The notes under the pieces: model-generated
The model's database searches: none
The model's input: the letters and a program-made list of their open reading frames with translations, nothing else
Told to the model about the DNA's origin: nothing
Origin: Bacteroidota bacterium
GTDB taxonomy: Bacteria > Bacteroidota > Bacteroidia > Flavobacteriales > Flavobacteriaceae
NCBI GenBank assembly: GCA_020161455.1
Contig: JAIUNZ010000013.1
Location: 1 to 64,000, forward strand
Reading direction: 5' to 3'
DNA length: 64,000 nt
Program-made: the position numbers and the translations under genes
Shown here: positions 8,096-18,431 of the stretch, piece after piece
How the letters are laid out: the number at the start of each line of letters is the position of its first letter
Position numbering within the stretch: position 1 is the first letter of the stretch

Positions 8096-11000
8096 TTATC
8101 TATTTAAATAAACGCTACCTTGGTATGGATCTCTAGTGCCATCGTTAAAGTAGATTATGAAGAAATAAACGCCGGAAGGCAGCACATTGCTACCCAAACG
8201 CAAACTCTTTTCGGTAGTTGTTCCATTCCAACGTGGTGTGTTTTTATTTCCAATATATATTAAGTTTCCATAACGGTTGTAAACTTCCAACTTGAAATTA
8301 GGATATAAAACCTCAAGATTCACTATATGAAAATCGTCATTAATTCCATCATTGTTTGGTGAGAAACCATCTGGAATAATCAATTCTTCACATATAGTAG
8401 TATCAACAGTTACTGCTAATCTTGTAGCTCCTTCGCAACCACTTTGGGAAACCAAAGCCGCATAATAAATGGTACCATTTATCAATGCATCCGTTTCTGA
8501 ATAGGCCGTTCCGCCAGTTACAGCATCATACCAAATTACTGCTTGACCACCTGCAATATTTGCAGACAAATCGGCTACCGTTGGATTATCCGTTTCACAA
8601 AATTCATTTCCTTTATCAATCAATGTTGGGGTTCCAAGGTCTGAAACCGAAAATGTAAATGGTGTAAATAATGCACCTGTTGCTGTACACAAAGTAGTGT
8701 CAGACATTATATCTAAAATGCTAATTGTTGTATCGCCAGCATTGACTAAACTAGTTGCAGGAATAGTAAACGTTGCTACTCCTGAAACGACAGTAATAAC
8801 TACGGTTGCCGAAGTCGTATTTGCTCCAGATAAATCATAAATAATGGTGTAATCACCATCTGCTAATCCTGTGGCGTTGCTTATTGTTACTTCGCTAGTA
8901 AAGTTCAAACAAGTAGCATCTGCCGATAAATTGGCTCCTGCGGTACTTGGAATTGGATTGATTACTATCGTTGTTGTTGCATTTGGAGTTGGATTGGCAC
9001 AAGTCGTTGATATGACAATACCATTAATCGTTAAAGTATAACTTCCTGCTGTTGGGAAAAGCGTATTTGCTAATTGGAACTGTCCATTTCCAGCAGTAAT
9101 AACTACATCACCCGAATTTCCTGAAAGTACTACTGCACCCGAAATGGAATAATTAAATTGATAAGTAGCATCAGGTAAGTTTACTGCATTTGAAATGGAC
9201 ACAATTATATTTTCACCAAAACAAACCGCAGCAACACTCACGTTGGAGCTCAAAATATCAGCTAAAGGTTTAACCTCAAATTGCGATGTCACATTCACAA
9301 CTGTGTTAGTACAGTTTGAAACTGTATTTACAATATTGGTGAATGAAATTACAGTAACCCCAACATTTGGCAATGAAGAAGCAGGAATTAAGAAACTTCC
9401 GATTCCAGCAGTTATTGTAACTGAAACCGTTTGTGCAGTTGCCGAGTTACTACCTGTCAAATCATAGGTTAATGTATAACTTCCATCCGTCATTCCGTTT
9501 AAATTCACCACAACATCAGCACCCAAACACGCTGGCGAAATAGTAATATTTGGTGTTGAAATTTGAGGATTTGGCAAAACCGAAAATTGAACCGTTTCGT
9601 CATCCGTTCCACAAGCATTTGAAACTGTATAAGTATAACTATAAGTTCCAGGTGCAAAACTGATAATATTTAATGGAGACGTTACGGTTTGGTTTGTTGC
9701 ATCTGTCCATATTCCACCTGCATTTTCATTATCTAAAAGAGATGCTAAATCCAGAGTTCCTGTTGATGGACATACGGATATAATTCCATTAAATGTTCCT
9801 GCAACAATTGGTGCAACTATTTCAAAACTCATAGAAGTTGAAATGGCTGGGTTAGAACATGCCGTTGATGAAGTAATGGAATCTATTTGAATGGTATAAT
9901 TTCCAATGGTTGCAAAAACGGAAGCTAAAATGGTAAATTGTCCATTTCCAGAAGTTATAACAACATCGCCAGAATTTCCAGAAACCACTACTCCACCAGA
10001 TATGGAATAATTAAATTGATAAGTGCCGTCTGGTAAATTTGTAGCATTTGAAATTTGAACAACAACATCTGTATTTAAACAAGCATTAGCCACAGTAATA
10101 TTCACACTATCAATAGTTACTAATGGGTTAATCACAATAGAACCCGTAACATCTGAAGGTGTAGCAATACAATTTGTAACCGTATTTCCTAATGAAGTAA
10201 AGGTAATTATAGTTGTTCCACTATTTGGAATATCCGATGCTAAAATGGTGAAGCTTGCAGTTCCACCAGCAACTGTAATTTGAACAGATTGATTGGTTAA
10301 AACATTACTGCCAGACAAATCGTAATTCAAATTATAAGTTCCATCCGACATTCCAGATAAAGTAACCTCTGCATCCAAACCAATACAAATTGGCGTTATT
10401 GAAACATTAGTATTTAAAATAGTTGGAACTGGTAGAATCGTGAATTCAACAGTTGTAAAATCAGTTCCGCAACTATTTGTTACAGTATAAGTATAAGAAT
10501 ACGTTCCTTCGGCAAATGCTGAAATAGCAATTGGAGAAGTTACCGTTTGATTGGCTGAATCGGTCCAAATCCCACCATTATCTTGACCTGTTAATAATGT
10601 GTCTAAATCTAAAGTTCCAGCAGAGGCACAAATTGGAGCAATAGTTACAGAAGTTCCCGGATTTGGTAATGGATTAACAATAACAGTAACAATGGAAGTA
10701 TCTGTAAAACATGGATTAGTTCCGCCGCCAACGGTATATGTAAAAGTATAAGTTCCCGGTAAAACTAAAGAAGGATTAAAAGTTGTTCCTGATAAAGCAC
10801 CAGTAGCATCGTCATCAGCAAAAGTTCCAGCACCTTGAGTTCCGTCTAAGCCTGATGTTAAATCAATAGTTGTATCATCAGCACACGCTTGAATTTGTCC
10901 ATCAGCACCAGCTATTGGTGATTGTACAACTGTAACCGTAACTTCTGCTGTTGCTGGCGTACAGTTTGTTCCACCAACCGTATAAGTATATACAGCGGCA

Positions 11001-14000
11001 GCATCTAGTAATGGGTTGAAAACTCCTGTACCACTAGCTAAAGTTGGCGACCACGTTCCACCTGTTTGTGGTGTTCCGTTTAAAAAATCAAATAAATCTT
11101 GAGCGGCATCATTGGTACAAAATAGATGAGCACCATCCATACCAGCATCTGGAATTGGATCTATGGAAACTGAAATTGTAGCCTCATCATTATCACATGG
11201 GTTTGGTCCAGTTAATGTATAAGTATAATCGGCTGCGGCATCCACACTTGGATCAAAAACTCCTGTACCACTGTTTAACGGTGGTGACCAAGTTCCACCT
11301 GCTTGAGCATTTGGACCTAAAAGTAAAAACAAATCTTGTGGAGCACTATTTAAACACAACGATACCGAACCGTTATTGCCCGCTTCTGGTCCTGGAATTA
11401 CTGTAACTATGACATTAGCAGTATCATCAACGCAAGGCGAGATACCCACAATAGTATAAGTATAAGTTCCAGAAACATCAACAGCTGGATTGAAAATTCC
11501 TGTTCCGCTATTTAATGGCGGTGACCAAGTCCCACCTGTTTGAGGTGAACCCGTTAACGAATTAAATAAATCAACAGAGTTTTGATTAGAGCAAATAAAT
11601 AAGTTGCCATCTGTTCCTGCATTAGGAATTGGATTAACTGTCACTTGAACTGAAACAGTTGCAGGTGGGCAAAGTGGATTTCCAATAACAGTATATGTAT
11701 ATGTATTTGAGACATCAACAGCTGGATTGAAAATTCCTGATCCGCTATCTAATGGTGGCGACCAAGTTCCACCTGCTTGAGCAGTTGCGCCTAATAAAGT
11801 AAACAAGTCAATACTTGGCGAGTTAACACACAAATTTATTGGACTAGGAGAAACTCCAGCAACTGGAGGCTCAACAGTTGTAATTGTAACACTGCTTGGT
11901 GTGGTGTTTACACAGCTTGGTGTACCTGTTGTAGCTACACTTACAATGTTAATAACAGTATTTGCTGAAAAAGTATTGTTTATCGTGGCTGTTCCCGTTG
12001 CGTTTAATGTGATGGTTTGGTTTGTTGCGCCATTGATGTTATAGGTTACTATCGAATTTGGTGTGCCTGTAAACGTTATTGTGGCTGGTGAATTGGCACA
12101 AATCGTTGTTGGCAATACACTAACACTTGCTGTTGGTAATGGCAATACCGTTAAGATAACACTACTTGGTGTCGTATTTACACAGCTTGGCGTACCTGTT
12201 GTAGCAACGTTTACGATATTGATAACAGTATTTACTGAAAAAGTATTGTTTATTGTGGCTGTTCCTGATGCGTTTAATGTGATGGTTTGGTTTGTTGCGC
12301 CATTGATGTTATACGTTACAATAGCATTTGGTGTACCTGTAAACGTTATCGCTGCTGGCGAATTGGCACAAATCGTTGTTGGCAATACACTAACACTTGC
12401 TGTTGGTAATGGCAATACCGTTAAGGTAACACTACTTGGTGTCGTATTTACACAGCTTGGCGTGCCTGTTGTAGCTACGCTTACAATGTTAATAACAGTA
12501 TTTGCTGAAAAAGTATTGTTTATCGTGGCTGTTCCCGTTGCGTTTAACGTTATCGTTTGGTTTGTTGCGCCATTGATGTTATAGGTTACTATCGAATTTG
12601 GTGTGCCTGTAAACGTTATTGTGGCTGGTGAATTGGCACAAATCGTTGTTGGCAATACACTAACACTTGCTGTTGGTAATGGCAATACCGTTAAGGTAAC
12701 ACTACTTGGTGTCGTATTTACACAGCTTGGCGTGCCTGTTGTAGCTACGCTTACAATGTTAATAACAGTATTTGCTGAAAAAGTATTGTTTATCGTGGCT
12801 GTTCCCGTTGCGTTTAACGTTATCGTTTGGTTTGTTGCGCCATTGATGTTATACGTCACAATAGCATTTGGTGTGCCTGTAAACGTTATTGTGGCTGGTG
12901 AATTGGCACAAATCGTTGTTGGCAATACACTAACACTTGCTGTTGGTAGTGGCAATACCGTTAAGGTTACACTACTTGGTGTGGTGTTTACACAGCTTGG
13001 CGTGCCTGTTGTAGCTACGCTTACAATGTTAATAACAGTATTTGCTGAAAAAGTATTGTTTATCGTGGCTGTTCCCGTTGCGTTTAACGTTATCGTTTGG
13101 TTTGTTGCGCCATTGATGTTATACGTTACAATAGCATTTGGTGTACCTGTAAACGTTATTGTGGCTGGTGAATTGGCACAAATCGTTGTTGGTAATACAC
13201 TAACACTTGCCGTTGGTTGTGGAATTACATTTACAGTAACCGTTGAACTCGCATTTGGACAAGGAGGATTGGTTACTGTATATGTAAACACATAAGGACT
13301 GCTAGCAGAATTTAAAGTTGAAACATTTAACGTTCCTAAACTTCCATTCGATGTAGCAATTGGACCCGCCCATGTTCCATTAGAATTAGGACTTCCTGTT
13401 AATTGATTAAAAAGATTAATAGAAGGCTGAGTTGATATTGTGCTTTGACAATAACTTTTTAGACTACTAACACCTGCATTATTTGGTTGATTTAAAGTAA
13501 CCGTTACCTGAAATCTTGAGGTACTAGCACACGGAAAAATATTGGATTCAGCAAAATAAATCTGCCCATTTATTAACGGTATGCTTGGATCTAACGGAAA
13601 GCCAGATGTTTGTGATGTGTACCATAAAATATTCGTTCCATTTGCAACTAAATTTGAAACAGTTGGTAAATTAGCCGCACAAAAAACCTGTATAGTATTA
13701 CCAGTTGGCGGTGGAACAATTAATATTTGTACATTAATTACATTTCTAGTTGTTTCACAACCAGTAATAGGATTTGTTTGGCTTGCATAATAAGCACCAT
13801 TAGAAATTGGATCTGTTGGATTTAATGGAGATCCCCCAGTAGCCGTAGTGTACCATTTAACATTATTACCAATTATATATAAATTTAAATCTGAAACAAC
13901 CGATTCTTGACAAAGTATAATAGCTGCTAATAATCTAATTGGTCTTGACACAATCGACACCGTGACCGATTGTCTTACTCCACAAGTTCCAGTATTATCA

Positions 14001-14269
14001 TCAGCAAAATAATCTTCCCCTGACTCTAAAGGAGTTGACGCTAACAATGGAGTTGTTGACACTGCAGTATCATACCACACTACACCACCACCATTATTTG
14101 TTGCCACCAAATCCGCAACTGTTGGCGATTGAGAATCACAAAAAGATTGTGTTGTATTTGCAACCGTTGGACATTGAGAAAAACCATTAGCACCTACTCC
14201 TAAAAGAAATAGCAAAAAGTAAAACGAAAAAGTATTTTTTCTGAAACTAGTAATTTTCCCCATACACAT
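8096..14269 (-). CDS. Giant SprB-like adhesin, gliding motility-associated C-terminal domain
   Basis: A 2057-residue surface protein. A signal peptide ends near GANGFSQ. About 35-340 holds Ig-like repeats with paired Cys (WYDTAVSTTPL). About 346-795 contains five nearly identical 90-residue units, each with TICANSPATITFTGTPN. About 800-1190 has repeats of about 78 residues sharing LFxxLxGxxQxGGTWSPxL. About 1190-1860 has longer paired repeats such as LPDGTYQFNYSISGGVV. The last 90 residues (IPDGFSPNNDGINDDF, YNRYGNLIY, LPSGVYFF) are the gliding-motility-associated type B sorting domain. Such proteins are carried over the cell surface and act as adhesins. SprF- and OmpA-type genes follow within 10 bp, forming one operon. 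ATG codons at 14269 and 14263 are both possible starts. Confidence 0.93.
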   Translation of the reverse strand: MCMGKITSFRKNTFSFYFLLFLLGVGANGFSQCPTVANTTQSFCDSQSPTVADLVATNNGGGVVWYDTAVSTTPLLASTPLESGEDYFADDNTGTCGVRQSVTVSIVSRPIRLLAAIILCQESVVSDLNLYIIGNNVKWYTTATGGSPLNPTDPISNGAYYASQTNPITGCETTRNVINVQILIVPPPTGNTIQVFCAANLPTVSNLVANGTNILWYTSQTSGFPLDPSIPLINGQIYFAESNIFPCASTSRFQVTVTLNQPNNAGVSSLKSYCQSTISTQPSINLFNQLTGSPNSNGTWAGPIATSNGSLGTLNVSTLNSASSPYVFTYTVTNPPCPNASSTVTVNVIPQPTASVSVLPTTICANSPATITFTGTPNAIVTYNINGATNQTITLNATGTATINNTFSANTVINIVSVATTGTPSCVNTTPSSVTLTVLPLPTASVSVLPTTICANSPATITFTGTPNAIVTYNINGATNQTITLNATGTATINNTFSANTVINIVSVATTGTPSCVNTTPSSVTLTVLPLPTASVSVLPTTICANSPATITFTGTPNSIVTYNINGATNQTITLNATGTATINNTFSANTVINIVSVATTGTPSCVNTTPSSVTLTVLPLPTASVSVLPTTICANSPAAITFTGTPNAIVTYNINGATNQTITLNASGTATINNTFSVNTVINIVNVATTGTPSCVNTTPSSVILTVLPLPTASVSVLPTTICANSPATITFTGTPNSIVTYNINGATNQTITLNATGTATINNTFSANTVINIVSVATTGTPSCVNTTPSSVTITTVEPPVAGVSPSPINLCVNSPSIDLFTLLGATAQAGGTWSPPLDSGSGIFNPAVDVSNTYTYTVIGNPLCPPATVSVQVTVNPIPNAGTDGNLFICSNQNSVDLFNSLTGSPQTGGTWSPPLNSGTGIFNPAVDVSGTYTYTIVGISPCVDDTANVIVTVIPGPEAGNNGSVSLCLNSAPQDLFLLLGPNAQAGGTWSPPLNSGTGVFDPSVDAAADYTYTLTGPNPCDNDEATISVSIDPIPDAGMDGAHLFCTNDAAQDLFDFLNGTPQTGGTWSPTLASGTGVFNPLLDAAAVYTYTVGGTNCTPATAEVTVTVVQSPIAGADGQIQACADDTTIDLTSGLDGTQGAGTFADDDATGALSGTTFNPSLVLPGTYTFTYTVGGGTNPCFTDTSIVTVIVNPLPNPGTSVTIAPICASAGTLDLDTLLTGQDNGGIWTDSANQTVTSPIAISAFAEGTYSYTYTVTNSCGTDFTTVEFTILPVPTILNTNVSITPICIGLDAEVTLSGMSDGTYNLNYDLSGSNVLTNQSVQITVAGGTASFTILASDIPNSGTTIITFTSLGNTVTNCIATPSDVTGSIVINPLVTIDSVNITVANACLNTDVVVQISNATNLPDGTYQFNYSISGGVVVSGNSGDVVITSGNGQFTILASVFATIGNYTIQIDSITSSTACSNPAISTSMSFEIVAPIVAGTFNGIISVCPSTGTLDLASLLDNENAGGIWTDATNQTVTSPLNIISFAPGTYSYTYTVSNACGTDDETVQFSVLPNPQISTPNITISPACLGADVVVNLNGMTDGSYTLTYDLTGSNSATAQTVSVTITAGIGSFLIPASSLPNVGVTVISFTNIVNTVSNCTNTVVNVTSQFEVKPLADILSSNVSVAAVCFGENIIVSISNAVNLPDATYQFNYSISGAVVLSGNSGDVVITAGNGQFQLANTLFPTAGSYTLTINGIVISTTCANPTPNATTTIVINPIPSTAGANLSADATCLNFTSEVTISNATGLADGDYTIIYDLSGANTTSATVVITVVSGVATFTIPATSLVNAGDTTISILDIMSDTTLCTATGALFTPFTFSVSDLGTPTLIDKGNEFCETDNPTVADLSANIAGGQAVIWYDAVTGGTAYSETDALINGTIYYAALVSQSGCEGATRLAVTVDTTICEELIIPDGFSPNNDGINDDFHIVNLEVLYPNFKLEVYNRYGNLIYIGNKNTPRWNGTTTEKSLRLGSNVLPSGVYFFIIYFNDGTRDPYQGSVYLNR
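11883..13232 (-). repeat. Five tandem 270-bp units inside the adhesin gene
   Basis: The marker GTGTGCCTGTAAACGTTAT, or a one-base variant, recurs at 12061, 12331, 12601, 12871 and 13141: an exact 270-bp spacing that keeps frame and codes 90 residues. The units differ at only a few percent of positions, much less than the other repeat families in the same protein. This points to recent duplication or gene conversion. Confidence 0.9.
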
Positions 14270-14613
14270 AAATATAAAAGCTATTTCCTAAAAAATTGAA
14301 AAATCAGTTTCAAATTCATGACTAAAATTTCAATAAAAACAACCGTTTTGAATTAATGCAGAATAGCTTTTATAATATTACGCTTTATTAAAGTCATAAA
14401 AAAAGAGTTATTAAAATGTTATAAACAAACTAATAAACATAAATCATGAGAAATAAAAATTTAAAAAAACACATAAACACCTTTAAAACAAGTGTTTAAT
14501 AAACAAGAAATATTTAAAATAAAGTTATCAATACTATTTTAGATTAAATATTTAAAAAAATATGTTAATAACTTATGACGGAAAATTATTTGTAAGAATG
14601 AAATTTAATGCAA
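14270..14613. other. AT-rich gap between adhesin operon and nitronate monooxygenase gene
   Basis: This is 344 bp with no credible gene. It should hold the adhesin operon promoter, but no exact TAnnTTTG box was found near the start codon; the closest on the minus strand is TGAATTTG. A weak stem (AAACAC 14475-14480, GTGTTT 14492-14497), followed on the minus strand by a T-run, may terminate the monooxygenase transcript. Confidence 0.4.
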
Positions 14614-15558
14614 TTAAAAGCTGTTTTTTTGTAGCTCGTCTTTTGCAAAATTAAATTCAAAAAGAACAGAATCAATAATTTGTTCTACAGTTGAAATGTC
14701 GTGAATAATACCTGCAATTTGTCCAATCTCTAACTCACCTTCTAATAAATCTCCTTCAAACATTCCGCGTTTTGCCCTACGTTTTCCAAGCAGCTGTTCT
14801 AACGCTTCTTTTGAAGGACAAGTGGAATATAATTCTTGTACATCGTTATAGAATTTATTCTTAATCAATCGAACTGGTGCTAATTCTTTTAAAGTTAATT
14901 GAGTATCACCTTCACCAGTTTCAGTTATTGTTTTTTTAAAATTTTCATGTGCTGAACTTTCAATTGAAGCAGCAAATCTACTACCCATCTGTACCCCATC
15001 AGCACCAAGTATCATAGTTGCCAACATTCCGCGTCCAGTTGCAATACCACCAGCAGCAATCAATGGAATTTGAATTTTTTCTTTAACCATTGGAATTAAT
15101 GTTAATGTTGTCGTTTCTTCTCTTCCGTTATGTCCACCGGCCTCAAATCCTTCTGCAACTACGGCATCTACTCCAGCTTCTTGGGCTTTTAAAGCAAATT
15201 TGGAACTACTCACAACATGAACAACTGTAATGCCGTTTTCTTTCAAGTGACTAGTCCATGTTTTTGGATTTCCAGCAGAAGTGAATACAATTTTAACACC
15301 TTCTTCTATAATAATTTGAATAATTTCTTCAATATTAGGATACAACATAGGAACGTTCACCCCAAAAGGTTTGTTTGTTGCTTTTTTGCATTTTTGAATA
15401 TGTTCTCTTAAAACCTCTGGATACATTGAGCCTGCTCCTATTAATCCCAAACCGCCAGCATTACTAACGGCACTTGCTAATTTATAGCCACTGTTCCATA
15501 TCATTCCGCCTTGAATAATTGGATATTTTATATTGAAAAGTTGTGTAATTTTATTCAT
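14614..15558 (-). CDS. Nitronate monooxygenase-like FMN enzyme
   Basis: A 314-residue cytoplasmic TIM-barrel flavoprotein of the 2-nitropropane dioxygenase/FabK group. Family marks are the N-terminal YPIIQGGMIWNSGYKLASAV, VVAEGFEAGGHNG (the conserved His of nitronate monooxygenases), and the phosphate-binding IPLIAAGGIATGRG with LGADGVQMGSRFAA. Members oxidise alkyl nitronates or, in the FabK branch, reduce enoyl-ACP. Sequence reading alone does not separate these roles. The start is 10 bp after the subtilase stop, so it is probably the last gene of a minus-strand transcript beginning at the YwqK-like gene. Confidence 0.85.
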   Translation of the reverse strand: MNKITQLFNIKYPIIQGGMIWNSGYKLASAVSNAGGLGLIGAGSMYPEVLREHIQKCKKATNKPFGVNVPMLYPNIEEIIQIIIEEGVKIVFTSAGNPKTWTSHLKENGITVVHVVSSSKFALKAQEAGVDAVVAEGFEAGGHNGREETTTLTLIPMVKEKIQIPLIAAGGIATGRGMLATMILGADGVQMGSRFAASIESSAHENFKKTITETGEGDTQLTLKELAPVRLIKNKFYNDVQELYSTCPSKEALEQLLGKRRAKRGMFEGDLLEGELEIGQIAGIIHDISTVEQIIDSVLFEFNFAKDELQKNSF

Positions 15559-15568
15559 TTAAAAACCT

Positions 15569-17179
15569 TTAATTTTTAATTATTTTTCCCGATTGGAAAT
15601 CACTTTTAGATTGAAAAGTATAAAAATATATTCCTGACGAATTATTTTCAAGTGAAATTTGAGGAAATTCATTTTTAATGTTTTTTTCAATTATTTTTTG
15701 ACCCAAATTATTATATAAAATAAAATTTATCTCATCAATAGTATTTGGAAAATTTATTGAAATTTTATCATTTGTTGGATTTGGATAAAGTGTAAACTTT
15801 TTAATCAAACTTTCATTTGTTGACAATTGTGCCATAGCAAGCGCGATTTGAAAATCAGGTATTCCATACCCAAATTGATCGTCAGGAGACAAAAATCGAT
15901 CTGCAGATTGTTTAACAAAATCAAGTACTTGCTGGTTCGTTGCCCAAGGAATAGCACTCCAAAAACTTGTGATGGCACCTGCCATTATAGGACATGAAAA
16001 TGATGTACCGTTGGCCGAAGTTATTTGTCCTGCAGTATTTGCAACAGTAGATTGTTGTCCTTGTGCCATAACATCCGGCTTTATCCTTCCGTCGAAACTT
16101 GGTCCAATTGAACTAAATAATGCATAGGTTTCATTGGCTTGAACAGCACCAACTGCAAGTACATTAGTGGCTTCTGCTGGCACTCCAATATTTGGATTGT
16201 TTGTTGCGCCAGAATTTCCTGCACTTGCTACAACTATCATTCCTTTGGAAAAAGCTATATTGGCTCCTTGCGAAATAAAAGCATGGTCACCCGTTAAATC
16301 ACTATATTGATAACTATAATTTGGATTATCATATTCAAAATATCCAAGTGACGTTGAAATAACATCTGCTCCTAGTCTATCTGACTCTTCGGCTGCTTGT
16401 ACCCAGTAACTTTCTTCTACTGGATTTTCGGCAGCAACATCTTCGGTTACAAAAAGATAATAGCTTGCATCTGGAGCTGTACCAACAAGTTGACCATCTA
16501 CAAATGCTCCCATACATGAAAGTGTACTCGTTCCATGATTGTGAAGCGAATAGACATCTGAATTGTGCGAAACAAAATTGTAACCGCCAAGAATCAAATT
16601 ATTATCAAACAATCGTTGAAACGGTGCAGTAGAGTTAACATTTATAAAACCTGAATCCAATACTGCAATTATTTTTCCTTGCCCAGTATAATCTTGTTGA
16701 TGCAATATTTGAGCATTCAACATTTGAATTTGATTCGTTGAATTTCCGTAATTAAAATTGGATTGAACATCCAATTGTTTGTTTATAACCTGAATTGGAT
16801 TTGGATTTGAAAATCTATTATTCAAAGAATTATCAGCAAAACGAATGTGATTTACAAAAGAAAAATTTGTCAAAGATTGAATATTTGTAAGTTCTCCTCG
16901 AACGTGAACACAATTTAACCACTTGGATTGTGCCATTACAGTTATTCCATCTGCATTTGAAATTTGATCAACATAAGGTTCGTAAATGGGAGTATCTTGA
17001 ACTGTCAACGTTATTCCTTGATTCTCCCTTCTGTCTAAAGCTCTTTGAGATAACATTGACAAAGGATTGTCCAAAAAAGTTTGTGCATTTGGTTTGTCAT
17101 TAAAATAAACCCACGCATCTTCTTGAGAAAATGCATTTAAGAATGATACCAATAAAAATGATACTAGAATTTTTTTCAT
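15569..17179 (-). CDS. Secreted subtilisin-like (S8) serine protease with type IX sorting domain
   Basis: A 536-residue protein with a signal peptide ending near LNAFSQE. The catalytic triad is visible: Asp175 in IAVLDSGF, His215 in LHNHGTS, and Ser393 in NGTSFSCPIMAG. The oxyanion Asn region reads VASAGNSG near 318-324. Residues about 20-130 form a prodomain-like part. The final 75 residues (FTLYPNPTNDKISINF, SGIYFYTF) are a type A sorting domain, so the protease is exported through the outer membrane by the type IX system. It sits between mnmA (25 bp upstream) and the monooxygenase gene (10 bp downstream), with no obvious functional link to either. Confidence 0.92.
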   Translation of the reverse strand: MKKILVSFLLVSFLNAFSQEDAWVYFNDKPNAQTFLDNPLSMLSQRALDRRENQGITLTVQDTPIYEPYVDQISNADGITVMAQSKWLNCVHVRGELTNIQSLTNFSFVNHIRFADNSLNNRFSNPNPIQVINKQLDVQSNFNYGNSTNQIQMLNAQILHQQDYTGQGKIIAVLDSGFINVNSTAPFQRLFDNNLILGGYNFVSHNSDVYSLHNHGTSTLSCMGAFVDGQLVGTAPDASYYLFVTEDVAAENPVEESYWVQAAEESDRLGADVISTSLGYFEYDNPNYSYQYSDLTGDHAFISQGANIAFSKGMIVVASAGNSGATNNPNIGVPAEATNVLAVGAVQANETYALFSSIGPSFDGRIKPDVMAQGQQSTVANTAGQITSANGTSFSCPIMAGAITSFWSAIPWATNQQVLDFVKQSADRFLSPDDQFGYGIPDFQIALAMAQLSTNESLIKKFTLYPNPTNDKISINFPNTIDEINFILYNNLGQKIIEKNIKNEFPQISLENNSSGIYFYTFQSKSDFQSGKIIKN

Positions 17180-17204
17180 AGCTTTCTAAATTGAAAGCAC
17201 TAAA

Positions 17205-18392
17205 TTACGAAATTACTCCTGAACCAACTAATTCTTCATCAATATTCCAAGCTACAAATTGGCCTTCAGTAATAGCAGATTGTGGATTTTTAAAAGAAAC
17301 ATATAATCCAGATTCAAATTGATATAGTGTAGCATTTTGTAATTCTTGTCGGTAGCGAATTCTGGCTTTCACATTTAAAGATTCTCCATTTTTTAATTTT
17401 AAATCTTCTCGAATCCAATGAACTTCTGAAGGTTGCACTTTTAATGTTTTTTTAAACAAACCAGGATGATTGTGACCTTGACCCGTATAGATTACATTAG
17501 AATTGACATCAGTTGCAATAATAAACAGAGCTTCTTTTGTTCCGCCAACATTCAACCCTTTGCGTTGTCCTATGGTAAAATAATGTGCACCTTGATGTTT
17601 TCCAACTACTTTTCCGTTTTCGGGTAAATAGGTAATCGAAGTTGATTCAAAAATCAATTGTTCTTCTAAGGATTTAAACTCTGGAATTGCTTTTGAATAG
17701 ATTTCACTTTGAGCATCAATTTCATAGATAAATCCTTCTTTGGGTTGTAATTGTTGTTGCAAGAATTCGGGCAATCTAACTTTTCCAATAAAACATAATC
17801 CTTGAGAATCTCTTTTTTCGGCTGTAATTAAGTCTAATTTGCCGGCAATTTCTCTAACTTGAGGTTTTGTCAATTCTCCTATTGGAAACAATGCTTTAGT
17901 CAATTGATTTTGAGATAATTGACAAAGGAAATAAGATTGATCTTTATTCTCATCTTTTCCAGCTAATAATTGAAAGACAGGTTTTCCATCCACTTTAATT
18001 TCACCTTTTCTACAATAATGACCAGTCGCAACAAAATCGGCACCAAGAGAAAGCGCGATTTTCATAAAAACATCAAATTTTATTTCCCTATTACACAATA
18101 CATCAGGATTTGGAGTGCGTCCTTTTTCATATTCGTTGAACATATAGTCAACGATTTTTTCTTTGTATTGTTCGCTTAAATCAACCGTTTGAAATGGAAT
18201 TCCGAGTTTTTCGGCAACCAAAAGCGCATCGTTACTATCTTCTAGCCAAGGACATTCATTGGAAATAGTGACCGAATCATCGTGCCAGTTTTTCATAAAA
18301 AGCCCTATGACTTCATATCCTTGTTCCTTTAACAAATAAGCAGCAACACTAGAATCAACACCTCCTGAAAGTCCAACTACAACTCGTTTCAT
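17205..18392 (-). CDS. mnmA: tRNA-specific 2-thiouridylase MnmA
   Basis: A 395-residue cytoplasmic enzyme that puts sulfur on U34 of tRNA-Lys, -Glu and -Gln using ATP. The PP-loop [18 protein letters not shown] is at residues 4-21. The two catalytic cysteines appear in [12 protein letters not shown] (near 105) and [11 protein letters not shown] (near 205). [13 protein letters not shown] in the central domain is another family mark. The length is slightly above the usual 360-370. It lies 39 bp after the YwqK-like gene and 25 bp before the subtilase gene, all on the minus strand. Confidence 0.97.
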   Translation of the reverse strand: MKRVVVGLSGGVDSSVAAYLLKEQGYEVIGLFMKNWHDDSVTISNECPWLEDSNDALLVAEKLGIPFQTVDLSEQYKEKIVDYMFNEYEKGRTPNPDVLCNREIKFDVFMKIALSLGADFVATGHYCRKGEIKVDGKPVFQLLAGKDENKDQSYFLCQLSQNQLTKALFPIGELTKPQVREIAGKLDLITAEKRDSQGLCFIGKVRLPEFLQQQLQPKEGFIYEIDAQSEIYSKAIPEFKSLEEQLIFESTSITYLPENGKVVGKHQGAHYFTIGQRKGLNVGGTKEALFIIATDVNSNVIYTGQGHNHPGLFKKTLKVQPSEVHWIREDLKLKNGESLNVKARIRYRQELQNATLYQFESGLYVSFKNPQSAITEGQFVAWNIDEELVGSGVIS

Positions 18393-18431
18393 TTTATTGT
18401 AAAAAAATTTACAGCAAAATTACTTTAATAT

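Noticed and set aside
12063-13295. Long plus-strand open frames of 173 and 230 residues
   Set aside because: They lie wholly inside the tandem repeats of the adhesin gene on the other strand and repeat with the same 270-bp step. Their composition is the antisense of the adhesin, with no family resemblance.
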